From positions 11,656 to 75,655 of the forward strand of contig CAJOEJ010000001.1 of the NCBI GenBank assembly GCA_905233375.1: a DNA stretch of 64,000 nucleotides, in the 5' to 3' direction. The position numbers and the translations under genes are program-made. Below the pieces are notes generated by a model. That model saw nothing but the letters and a program-made list of their open reading frames with translations. It did no database searches and was not told the origin of the DNA. This DNA comes from Paludibacteraceae bacterium. Its GTDB lineage: Bacteria > Bacteroidota > Bacteroidia > Bacteroidales > Paludibacteraceae. Shown piece by piece: positions 8,819 to 16,524 of the stretch (positions within the stretch are counted from its first letter, which is position 1; every line of letters starts with the position of its first letter).

Positions 8819-8953
8819 ATGAAAAAAGTATATAATTGCCCCGATGTGGAGGTTATAACAGTGAGTGCAATGAATGCGTTGTGCGAGTCGCAGACCGGTA
8901 ATTTCCAGCAACCGACCAGTACAGAGACGATTGATCCGAGTTTGGGGCTCTAA
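8819..8953 (+). CDS. Small peptide paired with cargo genes (44 residues)
   Basis: ATG at 8819 to TAA at 8951-8953. It begins MKKVYNCPDVEVITVSAMNA, then LCES and a polar tail ending PSLGL. A homologous peptide is encoded at 28804-28965 in the same position relative to two cargo genes; they share MKKxYxxPxxExI, then S, M, ALC and S. Similar short MKKxYxxP peptides occur in Bacteroidetes, but I know of no proven function. A single conserved Cys after Ala-Leu could be a modification or lipidation site. It lies 42 bases after one cargo gene and 29 before the next, with no promoter between. Confidence 0.65.
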   Translation: MKKVYNCPDVEVITVSAMNALCESQTGNFQQPTSTETIDPSLGL

Positions 8954-8982
8954 CCATGCAAAAACTATAAACATATAGCAAC

Positions 8983-11955
8983 ATGAAGAAAATCTTTTTA
9001 TGGTTCGCGGCTGCGTTCTGCTGCGCGAACATGAACGCCCAGACGCTCAATGAGGGGTTTGAGGGCGAGACGTTTCCACCGGAAGGATGGAGCGTGATCG
9101 ACGGCTACGCCGGATACGGATGGAAGAAAGCCGCCAAGTTGCAGCATAACTGCGCCAAGATTCAGGATGTAGCCGGTGAGAGCTGGCTGATTACACCCCA
9201 GTTGCGTCCCGCGGCAGGAGAGAGCCTCCATTTCTGGGCTTGTATCGGCGACTACGCTTCGACGGGCGAACTGCGTATCGAGATCTCCTTCGGCGGTACG
9301 GACGCCGGTTCGTTCGAGGTGCTGGATACCTATTATACCTCCAAGTCCAAAGGCGATGCCGCGCATCAGCTGAAAACGGAATGGAAAGAGTACACCATCA
9401 ATCTGAGTGCATACGCGGGTCAGTCGGTCTATATCGGTTTCCATCAGGCGGGCAGCACGGACGGTATCTTCCTCGATGATGTCAGCGGTGTGTCGCTCCG
9501 CGGCTCCGCTACCTGCGAGAACCCGTCCAGCGTCGTGCTGAGCAACCTGTCCGCGCATGCCGCTACGTTCACGTGGCAGGGAACAGCTACCCAGTACCAG
9601 TACCTGATCATCGAGAAAGGCGAAGAGACAGACTGGGACGAAGCGACGACCATATCGGCGAAGACGGTGACCTTGACCGGTTTGTACGAAGAGACCGACT
9701 ATGAGTTCTACGTACGCTCCTACTGCTCGGCGGACGAGCAGAGCAGTGCGCCCAAGACCGCTTTCAAAACGCCGTGCGAGCCCTTTGAAGTGCCCTGGCT
9801 GGAGACTTTCACCCGCGACGCTACCGGTTCCGGATATACCATCGCCGAACCCGATTGCTGGACGGTTGCTACATCCGGTACAATCAGTATTGTCAAAGAC
9901 GTGACCTATGACTCGGACGGCAATGCGTCCACCGTCAACGGTCAGGCTCACCTGCAGGTGATCGGCGGTGGTCCGACCAGTCCGCAGGTCTTTGCGATGC
10001 CGGCGTTCAATGCGCCGCTCAACACCCTTGAGGTGGCGTTCGACTACCGAACCAGCCTCACCACTGCCGGGTGCGGCATGCTCGAGGTGGGATACATGAC
10101 GAACCCCAATAAGGCATCGACCTTCGTGTCCCTGCAGACCCTGCCGCGTACGCAGACCTACCAGCACGTAGTGGTTCCGCTGAGCGACCTTCCCTCGAAC
10201 GCAACCTATGTCGCTTTCCGCTTTGCCGGAGGTACGAGTGACCTGGCTTCCGTGGCGATGGATAATTTCGTCGTGGCTGCCATCGGTCATTCGGGCGAGG
10301 TCGATCCGTCGCAGGAGATTATTCCTGATGCCGGTATCGAAGTGTTGACTTATTGCAGCGCTTCGTTCAGCTGGTACTCGTATAACAATTCGGCTTTCGC
10401 CATCGGCTTGGCTACTGCCAGCGGAACGCTTATCGCCGGCATCGTGGCGACGTCCGAGGAATGCGAACGTTTTGCGTACGAAGATGTACAGAACGGTGTC
10501 TTCAAAGGATTCTCCATGGACGGGGACTATGAGAACCAGTTCTACTGCTCCACCAAATGGATCCTCAATGTAGATGAGGAAGGCATGCAGCGCGGAGCCG
10601 CATGGGACAGCAGCGTCAAGAACATCGGTACGGCGATCTCGCCGATTTTAGGACTCAACCCGGGCGAGTACCAGGTGCAGGTTTATGCGCTGGTGGAGAG
10701 CACCGAGACAGCGTCCGGCTACGCGCAGGGCGAACTGCTGGCGACCATTCCCTTTACCCTCGTTTCCAGAGAGGTGTCGAACCTGGCTGTTGCCGTTGCC
10801 GAGGACAAGGCGTCCGCTACCCTGACCTGGGATGCACCCGAGTTCGGGCAAGGCGAACGCCTCTACGTGCGTGTATGGGCGGGCGAGACCGTTGCGTATG
10901 ACAACTTCAATTCCAAAGATCGTCCTGCCAGTCCGCTGACCGTCAGTGTGCAGGAAGGCAAATCCTATACGGCGGTCGTACAAGTGGTGGACAAGAACAT
11001 GAACCCGATGGGTGCGGAAGTGGAGACAAGCTTCACCGTAGGTGTGAATCCGTACGAACCGGTCAACGTACACGCGGAGGTCTTCGGCGGCGATAACGTG
11101 ACTTTCTCATGGGAGGTGACCACGCCAGCCGACCGCTATGTCATCACCCTCTTCCGGGACGGCGAGTTCTACTCCACGTTGACGGTGAACGGTACGACCA
11201 AGACCACGACGATGCCACAAAACGGCACCTGGACGTGGAACGTACAAGCGTTCAACCAGGGTGAGAACGGTAACTATTTCGAAGCATCCAATGCCATCGA
11301 AGGCAACTCGTTCGTTTCGCAGGCAGCGGACATTCCCGATGATGCCATCGTCATGGATGTATGGACGATCGATGCGGCTTATATGGACGCGGCAAGCGGA
11401 TACGATGCCGGAGGCAGATATGCCTGGTACATCTCTCTCGCTACCGGCGAAGAGGGCGGTAACGGCTTGCCTTCACCCGTCTTTATGGTTTATTCGGAAA
11501 AGCAATATGCTATCTCCGGTGTATATAACTCCGCACGCGGAAACATCGACCTCGTTAACTGCGGTATGGATATGACCGGAAAACAGGCGGATGCCGTTGA
11601 TGCCGTTGAAGCCGAGTTGCGTCTGCAGTTTGACGGATACGATGACGAGAAAGCGCAGAGCGGCTACCGTTACGGCTATTATACAGGTCAGTTCCGCCTG
11701 GTGGGTACGGACGGCAAGACCTATGTAGGCAAGTTCATGGAGCAGTACTGCAACTCCTTCAATTTCTCCACCTATGGCGCTGTGTACCGCGACCATGTAG
11801 GCATGTGGGACGAGGATCCGGACTACGTTGTGCCCTTCGGCATCGAGGATGTACAAGGCGACAAAGTTCCATGTACCAAGGTGCTCATCGACGGAAACAT
11901 CTATATCATCCGCGGCAACGCGATGTATAATGTACACGGTCTCCGCGTGAGATAA
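8983..11955 (+). CDS. Secreted adhesin-like protein with choice-of-anchor J domains (T9SS cargo candidate)
   Basis: 990 residues; signal peptide MKKIFLWFAAAFCCANMNA. The first domain is of the cleaved-adhesin/choice-of-anchor J type (LNEGFEGETFPPEGWSVI ... SWLITPQLRP ... IFLDDVSGV, about 20-170). A fibronectin-III domain follows (about 175-262), then a second jelly-roll (PDCWTVATSGT, about 265-440), further beta-rich and Fn3-like parts (about 590-800) and a C-terminal beta domain. The last residues (EDVQGDKVPCTKVLIDGNIY, then IIRGNAMYNVHG) are the tail shared by the cargo proteins here. It lacks the FNTLCLPF module. Probably co-transcribed with the upstream peptide and cargo; a hairpin terminator follows. 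Confidence 0.85.
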   Translation: MKKIFLWFAAAFCCANMNAQTLNEGFEGETFPPEGWSVIDGYAGYGWKKAAKLQHNCAKIQDVAGESWLITPQLRPAAGESLHFWACIGDYASTGELRIEISFGGTDAGSFEVLDTYYTSKSKGDAAHQLKTEWKEYTINLSAYAGQSVYIGFHQAGSTDGIFLDDVSGVSLRGSATCENPSSVVLSNLSAHAATFTWQGTATQYQYLIIEKGEETDWDEATTISAKTVTLTGLYEETDYEFYVRSYCSADEQSSAPKTAFKTPCEPFEVPWLETFTRDATGSGYTIAEPDCWTVATSGTISIVKDVTYDSDGNASTVNGQAHLQVIGGGPTSPQVFAMPAFNAPLNTLEVAFDYRTSLTTAGCGMLEVGYMTNPNKASTFVSLQTLPRTQTYQHVVVPLSDLPSNATYVAFRFAGGTSDLASVAMDNFVVAAIGHSGEVDPSQEIIPDAGIEVLTYCSASFSWYSYNNSAFAIGLATASGTLIAGIVATSEECERFAYEDVQNGVFKGFSMDGDYENQFYCSTKWILNVDEEGMQRGAAWDSSVKNIGTAISPILGLNPGEYQVQVYALVESTETASGYAQGELLATIPFTLVSREVSNLAVAVAEDKASATLTWDAPEFGQGERLYVRVWAGETVAYDNFNSKDRPASPLTVSVQEGKSYTAVVQVVDKNMNPMGAEVETSFTVGVNPYEPVNVHAEVFGGDNVTFSWEVTTPADRYVITLFRDGEFYSTLTVNGTTKTTTMPQNGTWTWNVQAFNQGENGNYFEASNAIEGNSFVSQAADIPDDAIVMDVWTIDAAYMDAASGYDAGGRYAWYISLATGEEGGNGLPSPVFMVYSEKQYAISGVYNSARGNIDLVNCGMDMTGKQADAVDAVEAELRLQFDGYDDEKAQSGYRYGYYTGQFRLVGTDGKTYVGKFMEQYCNSFNFSTYGAVYRDHVGMWDEDPDYVVPFGIEDVQGDKVPCTKVLIDGNIYIIRGNAMYNVHGLRVR

Positions 11956-11960
11956 ACAAT

Positions 11961-11984
11961 AAGGGCTGCCACTCGGCAGCCCTT
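11961..11984. terminator. Bidirectional hairpin terminator
   Basis: AAGGGCTGCC-ACTC-GGCAGCCCTT lies between the convergent cargo gene and DUF4301 gene. Confidence 0.75.
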
Positions 11985-12019
11985 TCCTTTGTACCTTGTA
12001 CTTTGTCCCTTTGTACCTT
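11984..12019. repeat. GTACAAAG-family microrepeat
   Basis: Reverse-complement copies (CTTTGTACCTTGTAC, then TTTGTCCCTTTGTACC) fill the gap up to the DUF4301 stop codon. Confidence 0.7.
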
Positions 12020-13381
12020 TTACTGGTGTTGCTCGCGGAGCAGGTCGTTGACCGTCTTGACGGGGTTGAAGGTCGAAACGGGTACTTCTACGAAGATCGT
12101 GTTCCAGCGGCTCATCGCGCCGTTCCACAAGCCCGGCAACTCCAATGCCAGCAGCTCCTTGCCGTCTTTGGACTTGTTGGAGATGAAACCGGTCTGCGGA
12201 TCCACGTACTTGGGCAGGTCGAACGGCTTGCCTTCGTAGTCGCGGATGGCACAAACGAGATCCACCGGGTTGAAGTGGGTCGATTGTTTCATCAGCTCCG
12301 GATCGCTGATCTGGGTTGATTCGAGAATCTGGCAGGAGACGGAGCCGTCGGCTTCACGTACGAGGAACGGACCACCGCCGGGTTCACCCGTGTTCTTGAC
12401 TACACCGCACACGCGGATAGGACGGTTCAGCTTGGCACGCTCTTCATCGCTCAAATTGGGATCCTGGAGCGCTTCGAACACACGTTTCTGCTCGGTGACG
12501 AGTACGCCGGCAAGGATCTGCTTGTAGCGGATGGTGTCCTTCTTGAGACGGTCGGGTACCACATTGTCGATGTTCTTGATGAAGACGATATCGGCATCCT
12601 GCTGGTTGAGGTTCTCGATGAGTGCGCCGTGTCCGCCCGGACGGAAGAGCAGCTTGCCGTCTTTGGTACGGAACGGAGTGCCGTCCGGATTGGCGGCGAT
12701 CGTGTCGGTGCTCGGCAACTGCTCCGAGAAAGTCACGTCGTACTTGACACCGTATTTCTCTTCGAACTTGGCGATGTTGTCGGCTATATGCTGGCGGAAC
12801 AGGGGCAGGTGGTCATGGCTGACGGTGAAATGCAGATAAACGGTCGGTTTCTCCCCCTCTTTGGCAGGAGCCACGCAGTATTGTGCGCCCTCCACGAGGT
12901 GCTCCAATGCGGGCGTGCGCGCGCCGTCGCGGTATTTATGGAAGAGCAGCAGTCCCTTCGGCAGGTCTCCGTAATGCATATCTTGCAGCAGATAACGTAC
13001 TGCGTCCTGTCCCTCTTTGCCTGCGAGCTGGGGACCGAAGGCGAACTCATCCTTGTGCGCCAGGAACTCCTGGATGAACGGCGTCTCGATGCCGTCCTCG
13101 AGGTACTGGAACAGGTTCTTGAACATACGACTGGCAGCACCCGAGGCTGGCACGAACTTCAGGATCTTGTGCCCCTCGGCGAGATAGTTCTGCCACGCAG
13201 CGATGTACTCCTCCTGCTCCGCACGCTTCGGAGCCAGAATACCATTTTTCGTCGAAGCCGGTGCGACGATGTCTAACTCGGGAAAACCGTTACGGAAGCA
13301 CTCCAACTGCGACTCCGCTTTTTCCACAGAAATGCCTCGAGCTGCTAATTGCTCCAGGTCTTGTGCGCTGAAATTGTTCAT
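12020..13381 (-). CDS. DUF4301 family protein
   Basis: 453 residues, full length for DUF4301, a family largely confined to Bacteroidetes. Seen: the conserved KFVPASGAASRMFKNL near residue 95, LFHKYRDGARTPALEHL, FRPGGHGALIENLN and CGVVKNTGEPGGGPFLV. The glycine-rich GASGRM-like site and the GHGALIENLN motif recall nucleotide-sugar or nucleotidyl-transferase folds, but no reaction is established. Cytoplasmic, no signal peptide. Transcribed divergently from the kinase gene; its -7 box TATCTTTGCA is at 13420-13411. Confidence 0.85.
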   Translation of the reverse strand: MNNFSAQDLEQLAARGISVEKAESQLECFRNGFPELDIVAPASTKNGILAPKRAEQEEYIAAWQNYLAEGHKILKFVPASGAASRMFKNLFQYLEDGIETPFIQEFLAHKDEFAFGPQLAGKEGQDAVRYLLQDMHYGDLPKGLLLFHKYRDGARTPALEHLVEGAQYCVAPAKEGEKPTVYLHFTVSHDHLPLFRQHIADNIAKFEEKYGVKYDVTFSEQLPSTDTIAANPDGTPFRTKDGKLLFRPGGHGALIENLNQQDADIVFIKNIDNVVPDRLKKDTIRYKQILAGVLVTEQKRVFEALQDPNLSDEERAKLNRPIRVCGVVKNTGEPGGGPFLVREADGSVSCQILESTQISDPELMKQSTHFNPVDLVCAIRDYEGKPFDLPKYVDPQTGFISNKSKDGKELLALELPGLWNGAMSRWNTIFVEVPVSTFNPVKTVNDLLREQHQ

Positions 13382-13410
13382 GGTTAAATTGATTTAAAAA
13401 CAAAATTTGC

Positions 13411-13461
13411 TGCAAAGATACAAATATTTTTGCACATATCAAAATTTTTTTGTAATTTTGC
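13411..13461. promoter_or_regulatory. Divergent promoters, DUF4301 gene and kinase gene
   Basis: TATCTTTGCA on the minus strand (13420-13411) drives the DUF4301 gene; TAATTTTGC on the plus strand (13453-13461) drives the kinase gene. Confidence 0.7.
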
Positions 13462-13510
13462 AGCGAAAAATAGAATTTATAATTTATAAACCGCCAAATT
13501 GCCAATTCCT

Positions 13511-14374
13511 ATGATTCTCATTGCCGATAGCGGGAGCACAAAAGTGCATTGGTGTCTGGTCACAGCGAGTGGTCAGTGTTCGGATGTCTTTACGGATGGT
13601 ATCAATCCGATGTTTCAAACCTGCGATGCGATGCGCAACAGTATCTCCAACAACCTATTACCGCAGATCTCTCGCCTGTTGTGGGCGGGAACGCTGACGC
13701 ATGTGTTCTTCTACGGAGCGGGTTGTACGCCGGAGAAGAAAGTGTTTGTCCAGAAGGCGCTGGAGACGGTCTTCAAGAAAGCGGAGGTGTTTGTGGCGTC
13801 GGATATGTTGGGTGCTGCGCGCGGACTGCTTGGGCACAACGCAGGCGTGGCGTGTATCTTGGGTACCGGTAGCGGCAGTTGTTTCTATAACGGCGAGACG
13901 ATCGAATGGAACGTGCCGTCGTTAGGGTATATCTTAGGCGATGAGGGTTCTGCGGCGGTGCTGGGCAAGAGGCTGGTAGGCGACCTGCTCAAGAACCAGT
14001 TGGGGGACGATCTGAAAGAGGCGTTCTTCAAGGAGTACGAGACATCCATGCCGGATATATTCGAGAAAGTGTATCGTCAGCCGTTCCCGAACCGTTTTCT
14101 GGCGAAGCTGAGCCGTTTCTGTGCGGATCATATGGAGGACAAGCGCATCCATGACCTGGTATATGACCATTTTGTGCAGTTCATCCGCCGCAATCTGGTA
14201 CAGTACCACCCGACGGCTCCCGTCGGCTTTGTCGGTTCGATCGCGTATTATTACAAACCGGTATTGGAGGAGGCGATGCGTGCCGAAGGAATGCCGCTCG
14301 GAACGATTCTCCAGGATCCGGTCGAGGGCTTGAAGGAGTACCACAAGGATGCTGTTGTCCCCACGACGGAGTAG
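13511..14374 (+). CDS. BadF/BcrA-type ATPase, N-acetylglucosamine kinase-like
   Basis: About 287 residues from the ATG at 13511; a TTG four codons earlier is less likely. The ASKHA-fold phosphate-1 motif is ILIADSGSTKVHWCLV at the N-terminus; GACTPEKK and the phosphate-2 motif ACILGTGSGSCFYNG with LGDEGSAAVLG follow, as in GlcNAc/glucosamine kinases of this Bacteroidetes group. Likely phosphorylates an amino sugar for cell-wall recycling or catabolism; the substrate is inferred. Monocistronic: own promoter (13453-13461) and a terminator hairpin at 14398-14427. Confidence 0.8.
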   Translation: MILIADSGSTKVHWCLVTASGQCSDVFTDGINPMFQTCDAMRNSISNNLLPQISRLLWAGTLTHVFFYGAGCTPEKKVFVQKALETVFKKAEVFVASDMLGAARGLLGHNAGVACILGTGSGSCFYNGETIEWNVPSLGYILGDEGSAAVLGKRLVGDLLKNQLGDDLKEAFFKEYETSMPDIFEKVYRQPFPNRFLAKLSRFCADHMEDKRIHDLVYDHFVQFIRRNLVQYHPTAPVGFVGSIAYYYKPVLEEAMRAEGMPLGTILQDPVEGLKEYHKDAVVPTTE

Positions 14375-14397
14375 GCGGACAGATGGTTTTTGATACA

Positions 14398-14427
14398 GAT
14401 GGCGTACGGCAGTATGCCATCTTTTTT
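14398..14427 (+). terminator. Rho-independent terminator after the kinase gene
   Basis: GATGGC ... GCCATC stem followed by TTTTTT. Confidence 0.8.
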
Positions 14428-14590
14428 GTGCCTTTTTGCCCGGTCAGGGATGCGGATTGTATTAACGCCCCATTTTACCCCACTTTTCGTTAAAATGTTA
14501 ATAACTTGTTAAAATTACTGAATTATAGCGAATTATTACGTTGAAAAATTGTTGAAAATATGTTAATAAAACAATTGATAAATTTTTTTG

Positions 14591-14605
14591 TGGGGAAATG
14601 TGGGT
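14591..14605 (+). promoter_or_regulatory. Putative MraZ operator
   Basis: Two TGGGN direct repeats with a 5-base spacer (TGGGG-AAATG-TGGGT), the spacing known for MraZ binding in Escherichia coli, lie just upstream of the mraZ -7 box. Only two repeats are present, not three. Confidence 0.5.
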
Positions 14606-14623
14606 TATTTCAATTTTTTTTTG

Positions 14624-14632
14624 TATCTTTGC
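14624..14632 (+). promoter_or_regulatory. -7 box of the mraZ/dcw promoter
   Basis: TATCTTTGC, 40 bases before the mraZ ATG and preceded by an A/T-rich tract from 14470 with several GTTAATAA and GTTGAAAA words. Confidence 0.7.
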
Positions 14633-14671
14633 ACCCGATTTCAGATTTATAGTTGAAAGTTGAAAGAATTT

Positions 14672-15124
14672 ATGCAGACATTTGTTGGAAAAATAGAAGG
14701 TCGGTTGGACGAGAAGGGGCGTATCTTTGTTCCTTCGGGGTACCGCAAGATCCTGGCGGAGTACGAGTCCAAGCGCATTGTGATGCGGCGGGATACCGAC
14801 AATGAGTGTCTTATGTTCTTTCCGGAACCCGTGTGGAACGAGAAAGTGGAGCAGTTACGCGCCGCTTTGGACGAATGGAATCCGGAGGACCAGCTGATAT
14901 TGATGCAGTTCATGTCGGACGCGGAGTATATGGAATTGGACGGACAAGGGCGCATCCTGTTGCAAAGGAAAAATCTGGAGACCATAGGTGCGCAGCAGGA
15001 TGTGCTGTTCGTCGGCATGCTGAACCGCTTTGCGTTATGGGCACCGGAGACGTTCGAGAACAAGCGTCTGAGCCAGACGGAGCTGGCGGCACGCCTTCGC
15101 GCCAAGATGGCGAGGAGAAGTTGA
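14672..15124 (+). CDS. mraZ: Transcriptional regulator MraZ
   Basis: 150 residues. Two AbrB-like halves, each with the family motif: VGKIEGRLDEKGRIFVPSGY near the N-terminus and YMELDGQGRILLQ at about 90. MraZ is a DNA-binding ring-forming repressor of the division/cell-wall cluster and is also known to interact with RsmH. The ATG at 14672 is chosen over a TTG at 14660 because it fits the family start. First gene of the cluster; a GTTGAAAG microrepeat run separates it from rsmH, and a candidate operator lies upstream (14591-14605). Confidence 0.95.
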   Translation: MQTFVGKIEGRLDEKGRIFVPSGYRKILAEYESKRIVMRRDTDNECLMFFPEPVWNEKVEQLRAALDEWNPEDQLILMQFMSDAEYMELDGQGRILLQRKNLETIGAQQDVLFVGMLNRFALWAPETFENKRLSQTELAARLRAKMARRS

Positions 15125-15150
15125 AAGTTGAAAGTTGAAAGTTGAAAGAA

Positions 15151-16125
15151 ATGGACGCTGTCTATCACATACCCGCCATGCTGGCGGAGACGATCGAAGG
15201 TTTGAACATCAAGCCGGACGGGACGTATGTGGACGTGACTTTCGGCGGGGGAGGACATAGTCGTGCCATCCTAGAGAGGATGGACGAAATGTACAATGTA
15301 CAAAGGACAATGTACAAAGGGCATTTGTATTCCTTCGATCAGGATGCCGACGCGTTGCGGAATGCGATAGAGGATGAGCGATGGACGTTTGTGCATAGCA
15401 ACTTTCGCTATCTGCGCAACTGGATGGATTATTACGGGGTAGAGCAGATAGACGGCTTGCTGGCGGATCTGGGGGTCAGTTTTCATCATTTCGACTGCCC
15501 GGAGCGCGGGTTCAGTTTCCGGTTCAGTGCGCTGTTGGACATGCGGATGAACCGGACGGCGAAGCGCACGGCGGCGGAGGTGGTGAATACGTACAGCGAA
15601 GAGGAACTGGCGAAACTGTTCTGGTTGTACGGCGAGTTGAAGAACGGTCGTGCTATCGCCCGGAACATCTGCAAGGCGCGGACGCAGCAACCGATCGAAC
15701 GGACGGAGGACCTGGTGGCGGCTGCGATCCGGGCGGACGTGGCAAGTGTAAAAGGGAAAGGAACGGAAGGCGGTGAGCTGGACGTGTCGCCGAATGCCAA
15801 AAAAGATCTGGCGAAGCTGTTCCAGGCGCTGCGCATCGAGGTGAATGACGAGTTGGGTGCATTGCGGGAGATGTTAGTGGCAGCCAAGGACTTGCTGAAA
15901 CCCGGAGGACGCATCGCCATACTGACCTACCATTCGCTGGAGGACCGTATTGTGAAGAATTTCCTCCGGAGCGGCAATATAGAAGGCACGATCGAGAAAG
16001 ATTTCTACGGCAATAACCTCAGTCCGTTTGTGCTGATCGAGAAAGGGCGTGAGGCGGACGCCGGAGAAGTGGAGCGGAACCCCCGCGCACGAAGCGCCAG
16101 ACTCCGCGTCGCCGAGAAGAAATAA
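15151..16125 (+). CDS. rsmH: 16S rRNA (cytosine-1402-N4)-methyltransferase RsmH
   Basis: Methylates N4 of C1402 in 16S rRNA using SAM. Seen: YHIPAMLAETIEGLNI, the SAM-binding VDVTFGGGGHSRAIL, FDQDADAL, LADLGVSFHHFD and the C-terminal YHSLEDRIVKNFL. 324 residues. Residues 47-57 (MYNVQRTMYKG, 15289-15321) are not family sequence: they are a GTACAAAG-type DNA repeat placed in frame in the loop between the glycine-rich motif and the FDQDADA strand. The ATG at 15151 is preceded by GAAAG. Second gene of the dcw operon. Confidence 0.95.
   Translation: MDAVYHIPAMLAETIEGLNIKPDGTYVDVTFGGGGHSRAILERMDEMYNVQRTMYKGHLYSFDQDADALRNAIEDERWTFVHSNFRYLRNWMDYYGVEQIDGLLADLGVSFHHFDCPERGFSFRFSALLDMRMNRTAKRTAAEVVNTYSEEELAKLFWLYGELKNGRAIARNICKARTQQPIERTEDLVAAAIRADVASVKGKGTEGGELDVSPNAKKDLAKLFQALRIEVNDELGALREMLVAAKDLLKPGGRIAILTYHSLEDRIVKNFLRSGNIEGTIEKDFYGNNLSPFVLIEKGREADAGEVERNPRARSARLRVAEKK
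15289..15321. repeat. GTACAAAG-family insertion inside rsmH
   Basis: 33 bases encoding MYNVQRTMYKG; it keeps the frame and falls in a surface loop of the methyltransferase. Confidence 0.75.
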
Positions 16126-16182
16126 ATCATTAGATCATTAAAATCATTAAAACAATAACCCTAACTTTAACTATCAACAATT

Positions 16183-16503
16183 ATGGCAGATGTACATGAC
16201 ATACAGTCGTGGCTGAACGGAGACCGGCTGCGCAGCAAACGTATCAGGGAGCAGTACCCGCTGATGGCGCTTATCGTGTGTTTGATTTTTCTCTATATCC
16301 TGACGGGCTACCAGGCTGTCAAACAGCAACACCGCCTGACGGATGTCAAGAAAGAGATGATGGACGCCAAGTTCCGCTACATGACCGTCAGTGCGCAGCT
16401 GACGAACGCCACCCGCCAGTCGCAGATCATCGAGGCACTGCGTTCCAACGGAAGCACCTTGCAGGAGAATACCAAGCCTCCTACGAAAATAACACCTGAT
16501 TAA
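16183..16503 (+). CDS. ftsL: Cell division protein FtsL-like
   Basis: 106 residues: a short cytoplasmic N-terminus with basic residues (RLRSKRIREQYP), one membrane segment (LMALIVCLIFLYILTGYQAV, about 26-45), then a periplasmic coiled coil (KQQHRLTDVKKEMMDAKFRY and onward). FtsL bridges FtsB/FtsQ and FtsI at the division site. Sequence conservation in this family is weak; the call rests on topology and on position between rsmH and ftsI. Confidence 0.85.
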   Translation: MADVHDIQSWLNGDRLRSKRIREQYPLMALIVCLIFLYILTGYQAVKQQHRLTDVKKEMMDAKFRYMTVSAQLTNATRQSQIIEALRSNGSTLQENTKPPTKITPD

Positions 16504-16524
16504 TAACCTAAAACCTTTGAAACT

